From CAMEON01 sp045128275 (GTDB lineage: Bacteria; Bacillota; Clostridia; Oscillospirales; CAG-272): a stretch of 64,000 nt of DNA. The translations under genes and the position numbers were made by a program. The stretch is from positions 62,001-126,000 of the forward strand of contig JBGVRH010000074.1 of assembly GCA_045128275.1 (NCBI GenBank), in the 5' to 3' direction. The notes under the pieces are model-generated. The model made no database searches. It saw only the letters and a list, made by a program, of their open reading frames with translations, and was not told where the DNA came from. This document shows, one piece after another, positions 20,328 through 28,908 of this stretch (within the stretch, counting starts at the first letter, position 1; each line of letters begins with the position of its first letter).

Positions 20328-23300
20328 TCAGACACCGGTGAGGCGGGCGGCATCCTCCAGGAAGTCGACCATGCACTTCAGCTGGGTGGCCAGCTGCTCG
20401 GTGTTCTCATAGACCTCATAGGAGAAGCACTTGCGGATCTTCTTCTTGTCGGCCTTAGTCAGGCTGGTATCGGTCATATCGTAGCCCATGACCTCAGTTC
20501 TGTCCGCGATGAACTTGGAGCCGTCGGGATCCATCTGCTGGTACAGAGCCTTGACAGCCTCGGCTGCGAATGCCAGCTCAGCGGCATCGTCGCTGCGGAC
20601 AGCCTTCTCGATCTGGACCATCAGATCCTCGTACTCGGCCTTGAACTCATCATCCTCACGGATGTAGCCGACCAGCTCGGTGATCTGAGCCAGACGCTTG
20701 GTGAGCAGATCCTTGTACTCGTTCACACCGTCGGAGAGGGTCTCCAGGTTGAACTCGTTACGCTTACGCTCGATCTCCTTATTAATGGTATTAATGTAGG
20801 CAAGCAGAGCGTCGGAGGGGTTGGCCTTGTCGTTGTAGGCGCTGAGGAACGCGAAGTTGGTGTAACGGTCGATGATGTAGGCACCGGGGTAGTTGGGCAC
20901 GGAACCCAGGTTGTTGAACTGGTTCTGGATCTGCTCCAGCTCGGAGGTGGTCCAAGGCAGGGACGCCAGAGCGTTCTTGTTGGACACGGCCTGCTTTGCG
21001 GAGGGACCCATGATGGCGACCATCTCGTTGGAGAAGCCGACCTGGCAGTTCTCGCCGGTGTACCACTTCATGAACTCCCAAGAGCTCTCGACCTTGTCGC
21101 AGCCCTTGACCATGACGGTAGCGGAGACACCGGAGATGGACACGTTGTTGATGATGGGCTTGCCATCCTCGTCGTAGCCGTTGATCTCACCGGGCAGAGG
21201 CATGAACTCCCACTTACCCGTGATCTCGGTAGCGAAGACCTTCAGCTGGTTGTACAGACCGGTGTAATCACCGAGCAGGATGGGCATCTCACCGGTACGG
21301 AAACGGTTGGCCGCATCGTACTGGTAGGGGAAGGAATACATGGTGAAGAGGTTACACATCTTCTCGAAGGCACCCAGACCCAGCTTGGAGTCCAGGTTGA
21401 TGCGCATACCGTCATCAGCGAAGAGGTCGCCGCCCTGCTGGTACAGGAAGATCTTGTAGTCGGTGGACAGACCGATCTGCATGTTGTTGGCCTGCAGGGT
21501 AGGAATGGTAGCCATAACGTCGTCCCAGGTCTTGGGGACCTCCAGGCCGAGGTCGGCCAGGATGTCGATACGGACGAACATCATGGGGAAGCCCTGGGTC
21601 TCGGGCAGACCGTAGTAGTGCATCTGCTCGTCGGCGTCCTCGATACCAAGGACGATCATAGCGGCCTCATTAAAGTTATTGGTAGTAAACTCCTCGAAGT
21701 CCTCGTTGGTCTCAATGTTGAGCAGAGCGGAACGGATAGCGTAGTTGATCACGTCGCCCTGTCCCAGACCCAGATACACGTCAGGGCCGGAGCCTGCCAG
21801 GATGGAGGGGAGGAGGGTACCGCCGGCGACCAGCTTCAGGTCGATGGCGATGTTGGTGTTAGGGGTGAAGTCGTTGTTGATGAGGTTACGGTAGACCTGA
21901 GACTGGTCACGGGCGGTAGCCAGCCAGACCTCGGTAGCGGTCTCATCGGTCTCCTCCAGAGCGCCCATGCTGTTGTAGTCGCGCACGAAGGAGGTGAAGA
22001 AGCCCTTGACCTCATGGAGGAAGGTCTGGAAGAAGTTAGGAGTTGCCTTGGGCAGTTCCTTGGGATCGTCGGTAGCGGGCTGGATCTGGATGAAGTCCAG
22101 CTGCAGGGGCTGGGTCTGGGCATCCGACAGGAATGTACCCAGCGTACCGATGTAGGACTTGAGGTTGGTCAGGTTCTTTGCCACCTCGTCGTCATCGGTA
22201 CCCATCTCCTCCAGGAGTCGGGCGACCTTCTCCAGGGTAGCCACGTTGGAGGACTTCTCACCGGCGATGACGGTCAGCTCCTCAGCCAGCTTGTAGAGGT
22301 TCTGAGACTGGATGACCATGTCGACCATAGTGTCGGGCATGACCTGGGAGAAGCCGTAGTCACGGTAGCTGTCGGGGGTGATACCGGTCAGCTTGATGAT
22401 GTTCAGGTAGTCGTTGTTGATGGCATTCAGGATATCCTCAACGCGGCGGACCACGTCGCCCATCTTACCCAGAGTGACCTCCAGGCGGATGGTGTAGACA
22501 ACATCCTTCTCCAGGTAGACCTCGTAGGTCTCCTGCTTGTCATCCTTGTCGATCTCGCCGTCACCGTTGACGTCGGCCTTACCGGCGGCCAGCTCGGTGA
22601 CCTGCCACTCGGCACTGTAATCATAGGAAAGCTTCAGAGCCTCCTCGAAGGGAGCGCCGTTGTAGTAGCCCTTGGCACCGGTGTCCAGGCCCTCGCTGAA
22701 GAGGTACAGGGAACGGCAGGTAGACATACCGTCCAGCACGTCCTGGCGGAAGCGGGCAACGATGTCGTACATACCCGAGGTGGACACCTTGAAGCGGTAC
22801 TCAACCCACTGACCTGCGGTAGCCCACTTGTCGCCGCCGATGGTGTTCAGCACGGAGCAGGTGGTGTCGGTGGGGGAGTTGATGGCGCAGGAGCGATCCT
22901 CAACAGGGTAGATGGTCTTGTTGGACATGACGTTGGCCAGCTCGGCCTCGATCTTGATGGTGTCCTGACCCTTGGGCTCGTTTGCGTACTTGGCCTTGTA
23001 CTCCTCGTAGGTAGCCAGCTTCTCGATGGGATACAGGGTGATGGCCTTGATGGACATGGGCTCGTTCTGGCCCTGGAGGGTGATCTTGTTCTCACCGGAC
23101 TTCAGAACGAACTCGAAGTTGGTGGTGTAGTAGCCGCTGGAGTCCTTGAGGTAGTAGGTCATCCAGGCGGGTTTGTCCGAGGTAGTGGGTCGGATCTCGT
23201 TGTTGGTGATGTCTCGCTGCAGGAAGCGAACCTGGTAGGTATCTGCGAACTCGGACATCTCCTGGGTCACGAAATCGGGGAACCCGATCTTGACCTTGCC

Positions 23301-23882
23301 GTCCTCAACACGGACGTCGGTGTAACCGACCTCCTTTGCGGCGGCGGCCAGGGACTCGGCAGTCTCGCCCTTGCCGGGAACGATGGTAGCGTCAACATAG
23401 TTGTTGACCCAACGCTTGGGCAGAGTGAGGAAGCGGGCCTCTGCGAAGGGGACCTTATCGTTGATCTTCAGAATACGCTCGATGGAGGTGGAGCGGTTCT
23501 GATCGGGGTAGTACTCGATCTTGATCGCGTACTTGGCGGTCTCGGGAACGTTGACCGTCCAGGAGACCTCGCCGTTGGCGGGGGTATACAGCGCGCTTTC
23601 GCCGTCCTTGGTCTGCATCTCGAAGCCCTTGTCCTCGGTAGAGAACTGGTCGATGGGCACCTCAACGGTCTGAGTTGCGCCGGGAACATTGGCGTTCTTG
23701 TCGGAGTATTCCTCGTACGAGATCGCGTTCAGGAGCTCGCGGAGTTCTTCCAAAGAAACGTCGGTGATGGAGCCTCCGGAGCCCTCGGCGTCCGAAGCGG
23801 AAGCGAAGATGACCGCGTTGCCCAGAAGCATGGTCAGGCAAAGCAGGAATGCCGCTATCCGAGTGAATTTCTTTTCCCTCAT
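20328..23882 (-). CDS. Giant extracellular sugar-binding protein, 1184 residues
   Basis: First gene of the transporter operon. The N-terminus is a cleavable signal (to about residue 31, FASASDAEG) without a lipobox Cys. Residues about 65-300 and 305-500 look like two beta-rich, carbohydrate-binding-like modules; the second contains a dockerin-type calcium loop, DVNGDGEIDKDD, at 437-448. A helical linker (about 500-620) leads to a type-1 sugar-binding fold at about 640-1060 (DVYLGLGQGDV, WDDVMATIPTLQ, WEFMKWYTGENCQ). The last 120 residues are charged helices. Ordinary family members have 400-450 residues. AGGAGG sits 8-9 bases before the ATG. Confidence 0.85.
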   Translation of the reverse strand: MREKKFTRIAAFLLCLTMLLGNAVIFASASDAEGSGGSITDVSLEELRELLNAISYEEYSDKNANVPGATQTVEVPIDQFSTEDKGFEMQTKDGESALYTPANGEVSWTVNVPETAKYAIKIEYYPDQNRSTSIERILKINDKVPFAEARFLTLPKRWVNNYVDATIVPGKGETAESLAAAAKEVGYTDVRVEDGKVKIGFPDFVTQEMSEFADTYQVRFLQRDITNNEIRPTTSDKPAWMTYYLKDSSGYYTTNFEFVLKSGENKITLQGQNEPMSIKAITLYPIEKLATYEEYKAKYANEPKGQDTIKIEAELANVMSNKTIYPVEDRSCAINSPTDTTCSVLNTIGGDKWATAGQWVEYRFKVSTSGMYDIVARFRQDVLDGMSTCRSLYLFSEGLDTGAKGYYNGAPFEEALKLSYDYSAEWQVTELAAGKADVNGDGEIDKDDKQETYEVYLEKDVVYTIRLEVTLGKMGDVVRRVEDILNAINNDYLNIIKLTGITPDSYRDYGFSQVMPDTMVDMVIQSQNLYKLAEELTVIAGEKSSNVATLEKVARLLEEMGTDDDEVAKNLTNLKSYIGTLGTFLSDAQTQPLQLDFIQIQPATDDPKELPKATPNFFQTFLHEVKGFFTSFVRDYNSMGALEETDETATEVWLATARDQSQVYRNLINNDFTPNTNIAIDLKLVAGGTLLPSILAGSGPDVYLGLGQGDVINYAIRSALLNIETNEDFEEFTTNNFNEAAMIVLGIEDADEQMHYYGLPETQGFPMMFVRIDILADLGLEVPKTWDDVMATIPTLQANNMQIGLSTDYKIFLYQQGGDLFADDGMRINLDSKLGLGAFEKMCNLFTMYSFPYQYDAANRFRTGEMPILLGDYTGLYNQLKVFATEITGKWEFMPLPGEINGYDEDGKPIINNVSISGVSATVMVKGCDKVESSWEFMKWYTGENCQVGFSNEMVAIMGPSAKQAVSNKNALASLPWTTSELEQIQNQFNNLGSVPNYPGAYIIDRYTNFAFLSAYNDKANPSDALLAYINTINKEIERKRNEFNLETLSDGVNEYKDLLTKRLAQITELVGYIREDDEFKAEYEDLMVQIEKAVRSDDAAELAFAAEAVKALYQQMDPDGSKFIADRTEVMGYDMTDTSLTKADKKKIRKCFSYEVYENTEQLATQLKCMVDFLEDAARLTGV

Positions 23883-24271
23883 TACACTTTTCCTCCTGTG
23901 TGGATTTTAGCCTACGGCTCGGGAAAAACCGTAAACCAGGCGGGTATGATGCTGCCGTCAACATACCGTGATGCGGAAGTACCGTTCCTTACCTCTCCTG
24001 CGCGTCCGCCGGTATCGGCCTTCCCGGCAGTCGGGCACTCATGGGGGCGGATCACGCAGAGGTAGGCGTGACCGCGCCATGGGCTCTCAGCCGAAAACAG
24101 CGAGACACATATGGGGCAGGACAGGCAGAATTTTTTCGGTTTTCCTTGTCGGGAAAGGAGCTTTGCCCCCTGACCGTCACCCTATTGCGGTCGGGGAGCT
24201 AAGCCGCCTCAAGCGGCGCGGAATTCCGAGTCAAATCCGTGCGGAACGGTTGCATTACACCCTAATTTGAC
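23883..24271 (-). ncRNA. Structured 5' leader RNA, candidate riboswitch or cis-regulator
   Basis: The promoter at 24278-24306 predicts a leader of about 390 nt before the binding-protein start. Read on the minus strand it has several stable elements, given here in plus coordinates: 24159-24200 (three stacked helices), 24203-24217, 24040-24081 (CATGG, CGCGG and TCACGC arms), 24008-24028, 23943-23967 and 23913-23933, the last just before the ribosome site. The eight-base loop at 24058-24065 is complementary over seven bases to 23990-23996, a possible kissing or pseudoknot contact. It does not match a riboswitch class I know. RNA identity is inferred from pairing only. Confidence 0.55.
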
Positions 24272-24277
24272 CCTGTT

Positions 24278-24306
24278 ATGATACCACAAAAAGGCCAAAA
24301 AGTCAA
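24278..24306 (-). promoter_or_regulatory. Promoter of the giant transporter operon
   Basis: On the minus strand: TTGACT (24301-24306), 17 bases, TATCAT (24278-24283). No other promoter of this quality lies between here and the first gene, so the long leader is real if this promoter is used. Confidence 0.72.
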
Positions 24307-24758
24307 GGGTCGGATGGGTTTCATACATATATATGGAAACCAAAAATCAGCCAAAACGCCCATTCACAGTTTGTTCATACATGCTTTCTCTACAGTCGCA
24401 AGCCTTGCCACACAATCAGAAGACCGTTTCAAGGACGAGGCAATTTGAACGAAAAGTAAAAATTGCGGGGACGATTTTCTTTTGTTTACAGTTCGTTCAA
24501 GTTTCGTTTTTGAATGTTTACAATTTATCACTTTTATCTTTACTTTTTTCACACAAGTTCCCGCCGCTTTTCACGGTCACGACACCGTAATTTGAAAAAC
24601 GGTCGCTTGACGGCCATGTGCAAACTGCACAATTTTGAGGGCTGTTTTTCTACGTGTTGGCGAGTTGCACAAAAATGACGAGTGGCTGGTATTTTCTGCC
24701 TTTTTGTTGACTATTTCAACCATTTTCTGTTATTTTATGGCAAATTTCGAGCAGTCTA
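24307..24758. other. AT-rich intergenic region with operator-like repeats
   Basis: About 450 bases without a convincing gene and far more AT-rich than the flanks. It contains an inverted pair TTGAACGAA (24445-24453) and TTCGTTCAA (24492-24500), related half-sites such as TTTGTTCAT near 24370, and a tight palindrome TGTGCA-AAC-TGCACA at 24617-24631. These are plausible sites for a regulator of the divergent transporter operon or rRNA methyltransferase gene. Short open frames here lack ribosome sites. Confidence 0.45.
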
Positions 24759-24787
24759 TTGCTTTTCGGGAGTATGTGTGGTATACT
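24759..24787 (+). promoter_or_regulatory. Probable promoter of the rRNA methyltransferase gene
   Basis: TTGCTT (24759-24764), 17 bases, TATACT (24782-24787), about 100 bases upstream of the start codon. The -35 box is weak. Confidence 0.55.
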
Positions 24788-24885
24788 GTATGCAGACGCG
24801 GAAGACGCGGTGCTTCCCTTCCCCAACGCGGAGGAGAACCGCCCCAGAGCTTCCCCTGACACCCCCTTGAAAGGAGCCCTAACCT

Positions 24886-26166
24886 ATGAAAGAACGCCTC
24901 TATCCCCGCGCCACCGTCACCCCCAAGGGGGAGAAAGCCCTCCGCGGCGGCCACCCCTGGACCTACGCCGACGAAGTCACCTCCCTCTCCGCCACCCCTG
25001 AGGACGGCGGGCTGGTGGACGTTTACTCCAATAAAGACAAGTATCTGGGCACAGGCTTTTACAACAGCCACTCCAAGATCCGCATCCGTCTCCTCTCCCG
25101 TAACGCCAACGACCGTTTCGACGAGGCCTACTGGGAGCGCTCTCTCCGCTACGCCGTGGCCTACCGCCGCACCGTCATGGGGGAGACCGACTTCAAGTGC
25201 TGCCGCCTCATTTTCGGCGAAGCCGACGGCTTCCCGGGGCTGACCGTGGATCGCTTTGAAAACGTCCTAGTGGCGCAGGTGCTCTCCCTGGGCATCGAGA
25301 GGGCCAAGGATATCCTCTTCCCCACCCTCGTCCGCATCCTCCGCGAGGAGTTTAGAGCCGAGATCGATACCCTCTACCTCCGCAACGACGTAGCCATCCG
25401 CGAGCTGGAGGGCATGGAGCAGTACACAGGGTTCTATGCGTGTAACCCCCTGCATTTGCGCTCCGAGGAGGAGGAAAAGGCCGCCTCCGCCGCCGAGGGA
25501 CGGGATTTCGGCACCACCACCATCACCGAGAACGGCATCCGGTACACCGTGGATTATATCAATGGACAGAAGACAGGCTTCTTCCTGGATCAGAAGTACA
25601 ACCGCCGCGCCATCCGACAGATCAGCGAGGGCAAGACCGTGCTGGACTGCTTCACCCATACGGGCTCCTTCGGCCTCAACGCCGCCGCGGGCGGGGCAAA
25701 GAAGGTGGTCTCGGTGGACATCTCCGCCGATGCCCTGGCCATGGCGCAGAAGAACGCCGATGCCAACGGTCTTTCGGATCGCATTGAATATGTTGAAGCC
25801 GACGTGTTCGACTACCTCAAGACCCTCTCCGAGGCGGGGCGTAAGGCCTGTCCCTACGATTTCATCATCCTGGATCCTCCCGCCTTCACCAAGAGCCGCG
25901 ACACCCTCCGCAACGCCATCAAGGGCTACCGCGAGATCAACGCCGCCGCCATGCGCCTGCTTCCCCGCGGGGGCTATCTGGCCACCTGCTCCTGCTCCCA
26001 CTTCATGACCGACACCTACTTCAAGCAGATGCTCCACAACGCCGCCGAGGACGCGGGAGTGTCCCTGCGGCAGATCGAGGCGAGACAGCAAGGGCCGGAT
26101 CATCCCATCCTCTGGAACGTGCCCGAGACAGATTATTTGGGATTTTATATCTTCCAGATTGTGTAA
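24886..26166 (+). CDS. Class I 23S rRNA cytosine-C5 methyltransferase, RlmI-like
   Basis: 426 residues. An N-terminal PUA domain (about 1-80; GGHPWTYADEV) precedes an RlmI-type spacer and a Rossmann methyltransferase domain. Visible motifs are GFFLDQKYNR, VLDCFTHTGSFGLNAA (SAM-binding motif I), VSVDISADAL and the catalytic-region FIILDPPAFTK, plus a late CSCSHF that holds the nucleophilic Cys. The target is probably C1962 of 23S rRNA by analogy with RlmI, which is inference. The start has AAAGGAG upstream. It is transcribed divergently from the transporter operon. Confidence 0.88.
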   Translation: MKERLYPRATVTPKGEKALRGGHPWTYADEVTSLSATPEDGGLVDVYSNKDKYLGTGFYNSHSKIRIRLLSRNANDRFDEAYWERSLRYAVAYRRTVMGETDFKCCRLIFGEADGFPGLTVDRFENVLVAQVLSLGIERAKDILFPTLVRILREEFRAEIDTLYLRNDVAIRELEGMEQYTGFYACNPLHLRSEEEEKAASAAEGRDFGTTTITENGIRYTVDYINGQKTGFFLDQKYNRRAIRQISEGKTVLDCFTHTGSFGLNAAAGGAKKVVSVDISADALAMAQKNADANGLSDRIEYVEADVFDYLKTLSEAGRKACPYDFIILDPPAFTKSRDTLRNAIKGYREINAAAMRLLPRGGYLATCSCSHFMTDTYFKQMLHNAAEDAGVSLRQIEARQQGPDHPILWNVPETDYLGFYIFQIV

Positions 26167-26256
26167 AAGCGGTCATTTTTCCATAATACGTTAATTTCTA
26201 AACTTCTCGTTAACCAAAAACAGCGTGCTTTTCTTGTTTGAATAAAGGAGAGAGCC

Positions 26257-26961
26257 ATGAAGCCCATTAAGGACATCCGCATCTACAAGAGCCGTATCCC
26301 CAATATAAACGGGAATCCCCTCCCTTCCGAAAGTCATTTTACAAACGATCCCCATTGTGCCGCCATCCGCCGCATCGCCATGAAGCTGAACGAGCGCGGG
26401 TTCTCCCTGGGAGACTTCGATCATCTGTACATCAATTTCACGACCTGCGCCGTGGAGGGCGGCGTGGCCCTTTCCAAGCGGAGTGTAGACACCTATCATC
26501 CTTGGTTTCGCTACATGGATATCCATATCGACGATGCCCTTTACGACAAGCTGGACGGCACCGAGTCCAAGGCGGATTTTTGCGAGATCCTCCGACTGTT
26601 GGAGGTAGCGCTCAACAAGGCCGCATCCCCTGATGACCCCAAGGCCGCCGCTACCATCCGCGCCGCCATGGAAGAAGCTCTGGAGCTGGGAGAGCAGATG
26701 CGGGTGCGTTACAAGGAAAAGCAAACGGCTACACGGCGGGCGGTGATCTTCCTCCGCTGTGCCGACGACGGGTGGTTCTTCCCTCTTTTGCAGGTGTACG
26801 GCTCCGAAGGCGTTCTCCTCTTTGAGTCTGATCTGCCCAAGACCATCGACCTCATGAGCCTCGGAGAGATCCAGGTCAGTGCCAAGCGTGTCACGGTCAA
26901 GCCGCGCCAAAATGCTATTGCTGAATACCTGGGGTTGAAACCCATTACTTTCAATTACTGA
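26257..26961 (+). CDS. Unknown 234-residue protein
   Basis: I do not recognise the family. It is soluble and mixed alpha/beta, with an N-terminal IKDIRIYKSRIPNI, a central helical part (about 100-145) and a C-terminal beta part. AAAGGAG precedes the ATG. The next gene starts 20 bases downstream and is probably co-transcribed. The phrase LYINFTTCAVEGG and the DIHIDD pair could help a profile search. Codon use is close to that of its neighbours, so it is not obviously foreign. Confidence 0.65.
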   Translation: MKPIKDIRIYKSRIPNINGNPLPSESHFTNDPHCAAIRRIAMKLNERGFSLGDFDHLYINFTTCAVEGGVALSKRSVDTYHPWFRYMDIHIDDALYDKLDGTESKADFCEILRLLEVALNKAASPDDPKAAATIRAAMEEALELGEQMRVRYKEKQTATRRAVIFLRCADDGWFFPLLQVYGSEGVLLFESDLPKTIDLMSLGEIQVSAKRVTVKPRQNAIAEYLGLKPITFNY

Positions 26962-26981
26962 TACAGCAGAAAGGAGTCCCC

Positions 26982-27341
26982 ATGTACATCACCGTCCCCG
27001 ACGACCGTATCGTCGCCGTCAACCGCCCCCGTTTCGGAGCTGAGAACGAGGAAGCCTCCATCATCTACCGCGACGGGCAGGGAGAGCTTCACAAAATCGA
27101 CCTCGCCGTCTGCGTGGAGAATTACTGCAAGGAGCGGGGCATCGATCCCACGGGCGTGACCTGCGTGGGGGAGCGGAACTGCATCGAGGGCTACTTTGAA
27201 TTCTGGACGTCCGGCATGAAGACCCGCGTCGTGTTCCCGAAACGGCACCTCCTGGAAAGCAAGCGGCACAGATACGAGCGGTTCCGCTCCTTCCAATGCC
27301 TTTTGACCGAAATGGGGTACAGCACCCTCGATCTGACGTGA
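26982..27341 (+). CDS. Unknown 119-residue protein
   Basis: A small soluble protein without signal peptide or membrane helix. The first half is beta-rich (MYITVPDDRIVAVNRPRFGA), the second half ends in a basic, aromatic helix (KRHRYERFRSFQ). It follows the 234-residue unknown gene by 20 bases with AAAGGAG, and a terminator follows 19 bases after the stop, so the two form a small operon. No function is assigned. Confidence 0.65.
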   Translation: MYITVPDDRIVAVNRPRFGAENEEASIIYRDGQGELHKIDLAVCVENYCKERGIDPTGVTCVGERNCIEGYFEFWTSGMKTRVVFPKRHLLESKRHRYERFRSFQCLLTEMGYSTLDLT

Positions 27342-27360
27342 CCACCCCAAGCACGGGTGG

Positions 27361-27389
27361 GGGCGCACCTACGCGTGCGCCCTCTTTTT
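27361..27389 (+). terminator. Terminator of the two-gene unknown operon
   Basis: Eight-base arms GGGCGCAC (27361-27368) and complement (27375-27382) around a six-base loop, followed by CTTTTT. Confidence 0.88.
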
Positions 27390-27421
27390 GTATCATCTCC
27401 CCAAAATATCCTTCCATATAC

Positions 27422-27450
27422 TTGACATATCCATGGATCTTTGCTATAAT
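27422..27450 (+). promoter_or_regulatory. Consensus promoter of the GH4 gene
   Basis: TTGACA (27422-27427) and TATAAT (27445-27450), 17 bases apart. The expected start near 27457 rules out the in-frame ATG at 27464 as a good start and favours 27503. Confidence 0.92.
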
Positions 27451-27502
27451 AGAGCCACCAACTATGAAAGGCTCCCCCTCTTGCGGGGAAACGGTACTTA
27501 CA

Positions 27503-28828
27503 ATGGGAAAGATCACATTCATGGGTGCAGGCAGCACCGTATTTGCCAAGAACGTCATCGGCGACTCCATGTGCTGTGAGGCGCTCCGCGATTTCGAGTT
27601 CGCTCTGTACGACATTGACCCCGAGCGACTGGAAGAGTCCTACATCATGGTCACGGCGCTCAATAAGAATATCAACGAGGGCCGCGCCAAGATCTCCAAG
27701 TATCTGGGTATCCCCCAGCGCAAGGACGCTCTCCGCGGGGCTGACTTCGTGGTGGATGCCATCCAGGTAGGCCTGTACGATCCCTGCACCATCATCGACT
27801 TTGAGGTGCCCAAGAAGTACGGTCTCCGCCAGACCATCGCCGACACTCTGGGCATCGGCGGTATCTTCCGCTCCCTGCGTACCATCCCCGTTCTCCACGA
27901 TTTCGCCGAGGACATGGCCGAGGTCTGCCCCAATGCCTGGTTCCTGAACTACACCAACCCCATGGCTACTCTGGCGGGCTACATGCAGCGATACACCCCC
28001 ATCAAGACCGTGGGTCTCTGCCACAGCGTGCAGGTCTGCGCCGATTCCCTTCTGAACGGCGTGGGCATGACCGACGTCAAGCGGCCCCTCAAGCAGAAGA
28101 TCGCGGGCATCAACCACATGGCATGGCTCCTGGAGCTGCAGGATGCCGACGGCAACGACCTGCTCCCCGAGGCGCACCGCCGCGCCATTGAGATCCTGGA
28201 GCAGTACCCCAAGGGTCACGGCGATCTCGTCCGCTACGAATACATCCGCCGCCTGGGCTACTACTGCACCGAGTCCTCGGAGCATAACGCCGAGTACAAC
28301 AATCTCTTCATTAAGTCCAAGTACCCCGAGCTGATCGAGCGCTACAACATCCCGCTGGACGAGTATCCCCGCCGCTGTGTGAATCAGATCGCCAACTGGA
28401 AGTCCGCCAAGGAGCATTACCTCGCCGGTGACATCTCCCACAGCCGCACCCACGAGTACGCTTCCTATATTATGGAGTCCATGGTGACCAACACCCCCTA
28501 CCGCATCGGCGGTAACGTCATCAACAAGGGTCTGATCACCAACCTCCCCGCCGAGGCCTGCGTAGAGGTGCCCTGTCTCGTGGACAACGCGGGCATCCAG
28601 CCCACCGTGGTAGGCCGCCTGCCTCTCCAGTGCGCCGCCATGAACATGACCAACATCAACGTCCAGCTCCTCACCATCGAGGCCGCCGTGACCCGCAAGA
28701 AGGAGGCCGTCTACCAGGCCGCCATGCTGGATCCTCACACCTCCTCCGAGCTGTCCATCGACGATATCGTGGCCATGTGTGACGATCTGTTTGAGGCGCA
28801 CAAGGATTGGCTGCCCGAGTACCGTTGA
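27503..28828 (+). CDS. GH4 glycosidase, probable alpha-galactosidase (MelA-like)
   Basis: Family GH4 enzymes cleave glycosides by an NAD- and Mn-dependent oxidation-elimination route in the cytoplasm. The Rossmann start MGKITFMGAGSTVF binds NAD; LNYTNPMA and GLCHSVQ supply the Asn, Cys and His of the metal site, and GINHMAWLL matches the family. The CHSVQ form points to alpha-galactosidase rather than phospho-glycosidase. At 441 residues it has family length. I start at 27503, where the family sequence begins, although the ribosome site is weak. Its last 18 codons are repeated 1.4 kb downstream, beyond an AT-rich gene. Confidence 0.9.
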   Translation: MGKITFMGAGSTVFAKNVIGDSMCCEALRDFEFALYDIDPERLEESYIMVTALNKNINEGRAKISKYLGIPQRKDALRGADFVVDAIQVGLYDPCTIIDFEVPKKYGLRQTIADTLGIGGIFRSLRTIPVLHDFAEDMAEVCPNAWFLNYTNPMATLAGYMQRYTPIKTVGLCHSVQVCADSLLNGVGMTDVKRPLKQKIAGINHMAWLLELQDADGNDLLPEAHRRAIEILEQYPKGHGDLVRYEYIRRLGYYCTESSEHNAEYNNLFIKSKYPELIERYNIPLDEYPRRCVNQIANWKSAKEHYLAGDISHSRTHEYASYIMESMVTNTPYRIGGNVINKGLITNLPAEACVEVPCLVDNAGIQPTVVGRLPLQCAAMNMTNINVQLLTIEAAVTRKKEAVYQAAMLDPHTSSELSIDDIVAMCDDLFEAHKDWLPEYR

Positions 28829-28843
28829 CACGATACCCATTTC

Positions 28844-28875
28844 ACTCCCACTTGCCGTACAAAACAAGCGGGAGT
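28844..28875 (+). repeat. Hairpin after the GH4 gene
   Basis: An 11-base stem with one mismatch (ACTCCCaCTTG at 28844-28854 with CAAGcGGGAGT at 28865-28875) and a ten-base loop. It has no U tract, so it is a weak terminator at best or an RNA-protecting hairpin. Confidence 0.55.
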
Positions 28876-28908
28876 TCACCAAATCGAAATGTAAAGCAGG
28901 ACTAACCC

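Noticed and set aside
20307..24065. Open plus-strand frame of 1252 codons opposite the binding-protein gene
   Set aside because: Antisense shadow; it runs through the leader RNA and has no ribosome site or domain similarity.
23950..24200. Possible cobalamin riboswitch in the leader RNA
   Set aside because: Fragments such as AATAGGG, GGGAAGG and CAGGAGA appear on the minus strand in a suggestive order, but the B12 box has GG where CC is required and the GCCACUG and GGUG-type elements are missing. I left it as an unassigned structured RNA.
24333..24870. Several short open frames in the AT-rich region upstream of the rRNA methyltransferase
   Set aside because: None has a ribosome site, they overlap each other in different frames, and their translations are low-complexity and unlike any protein family.
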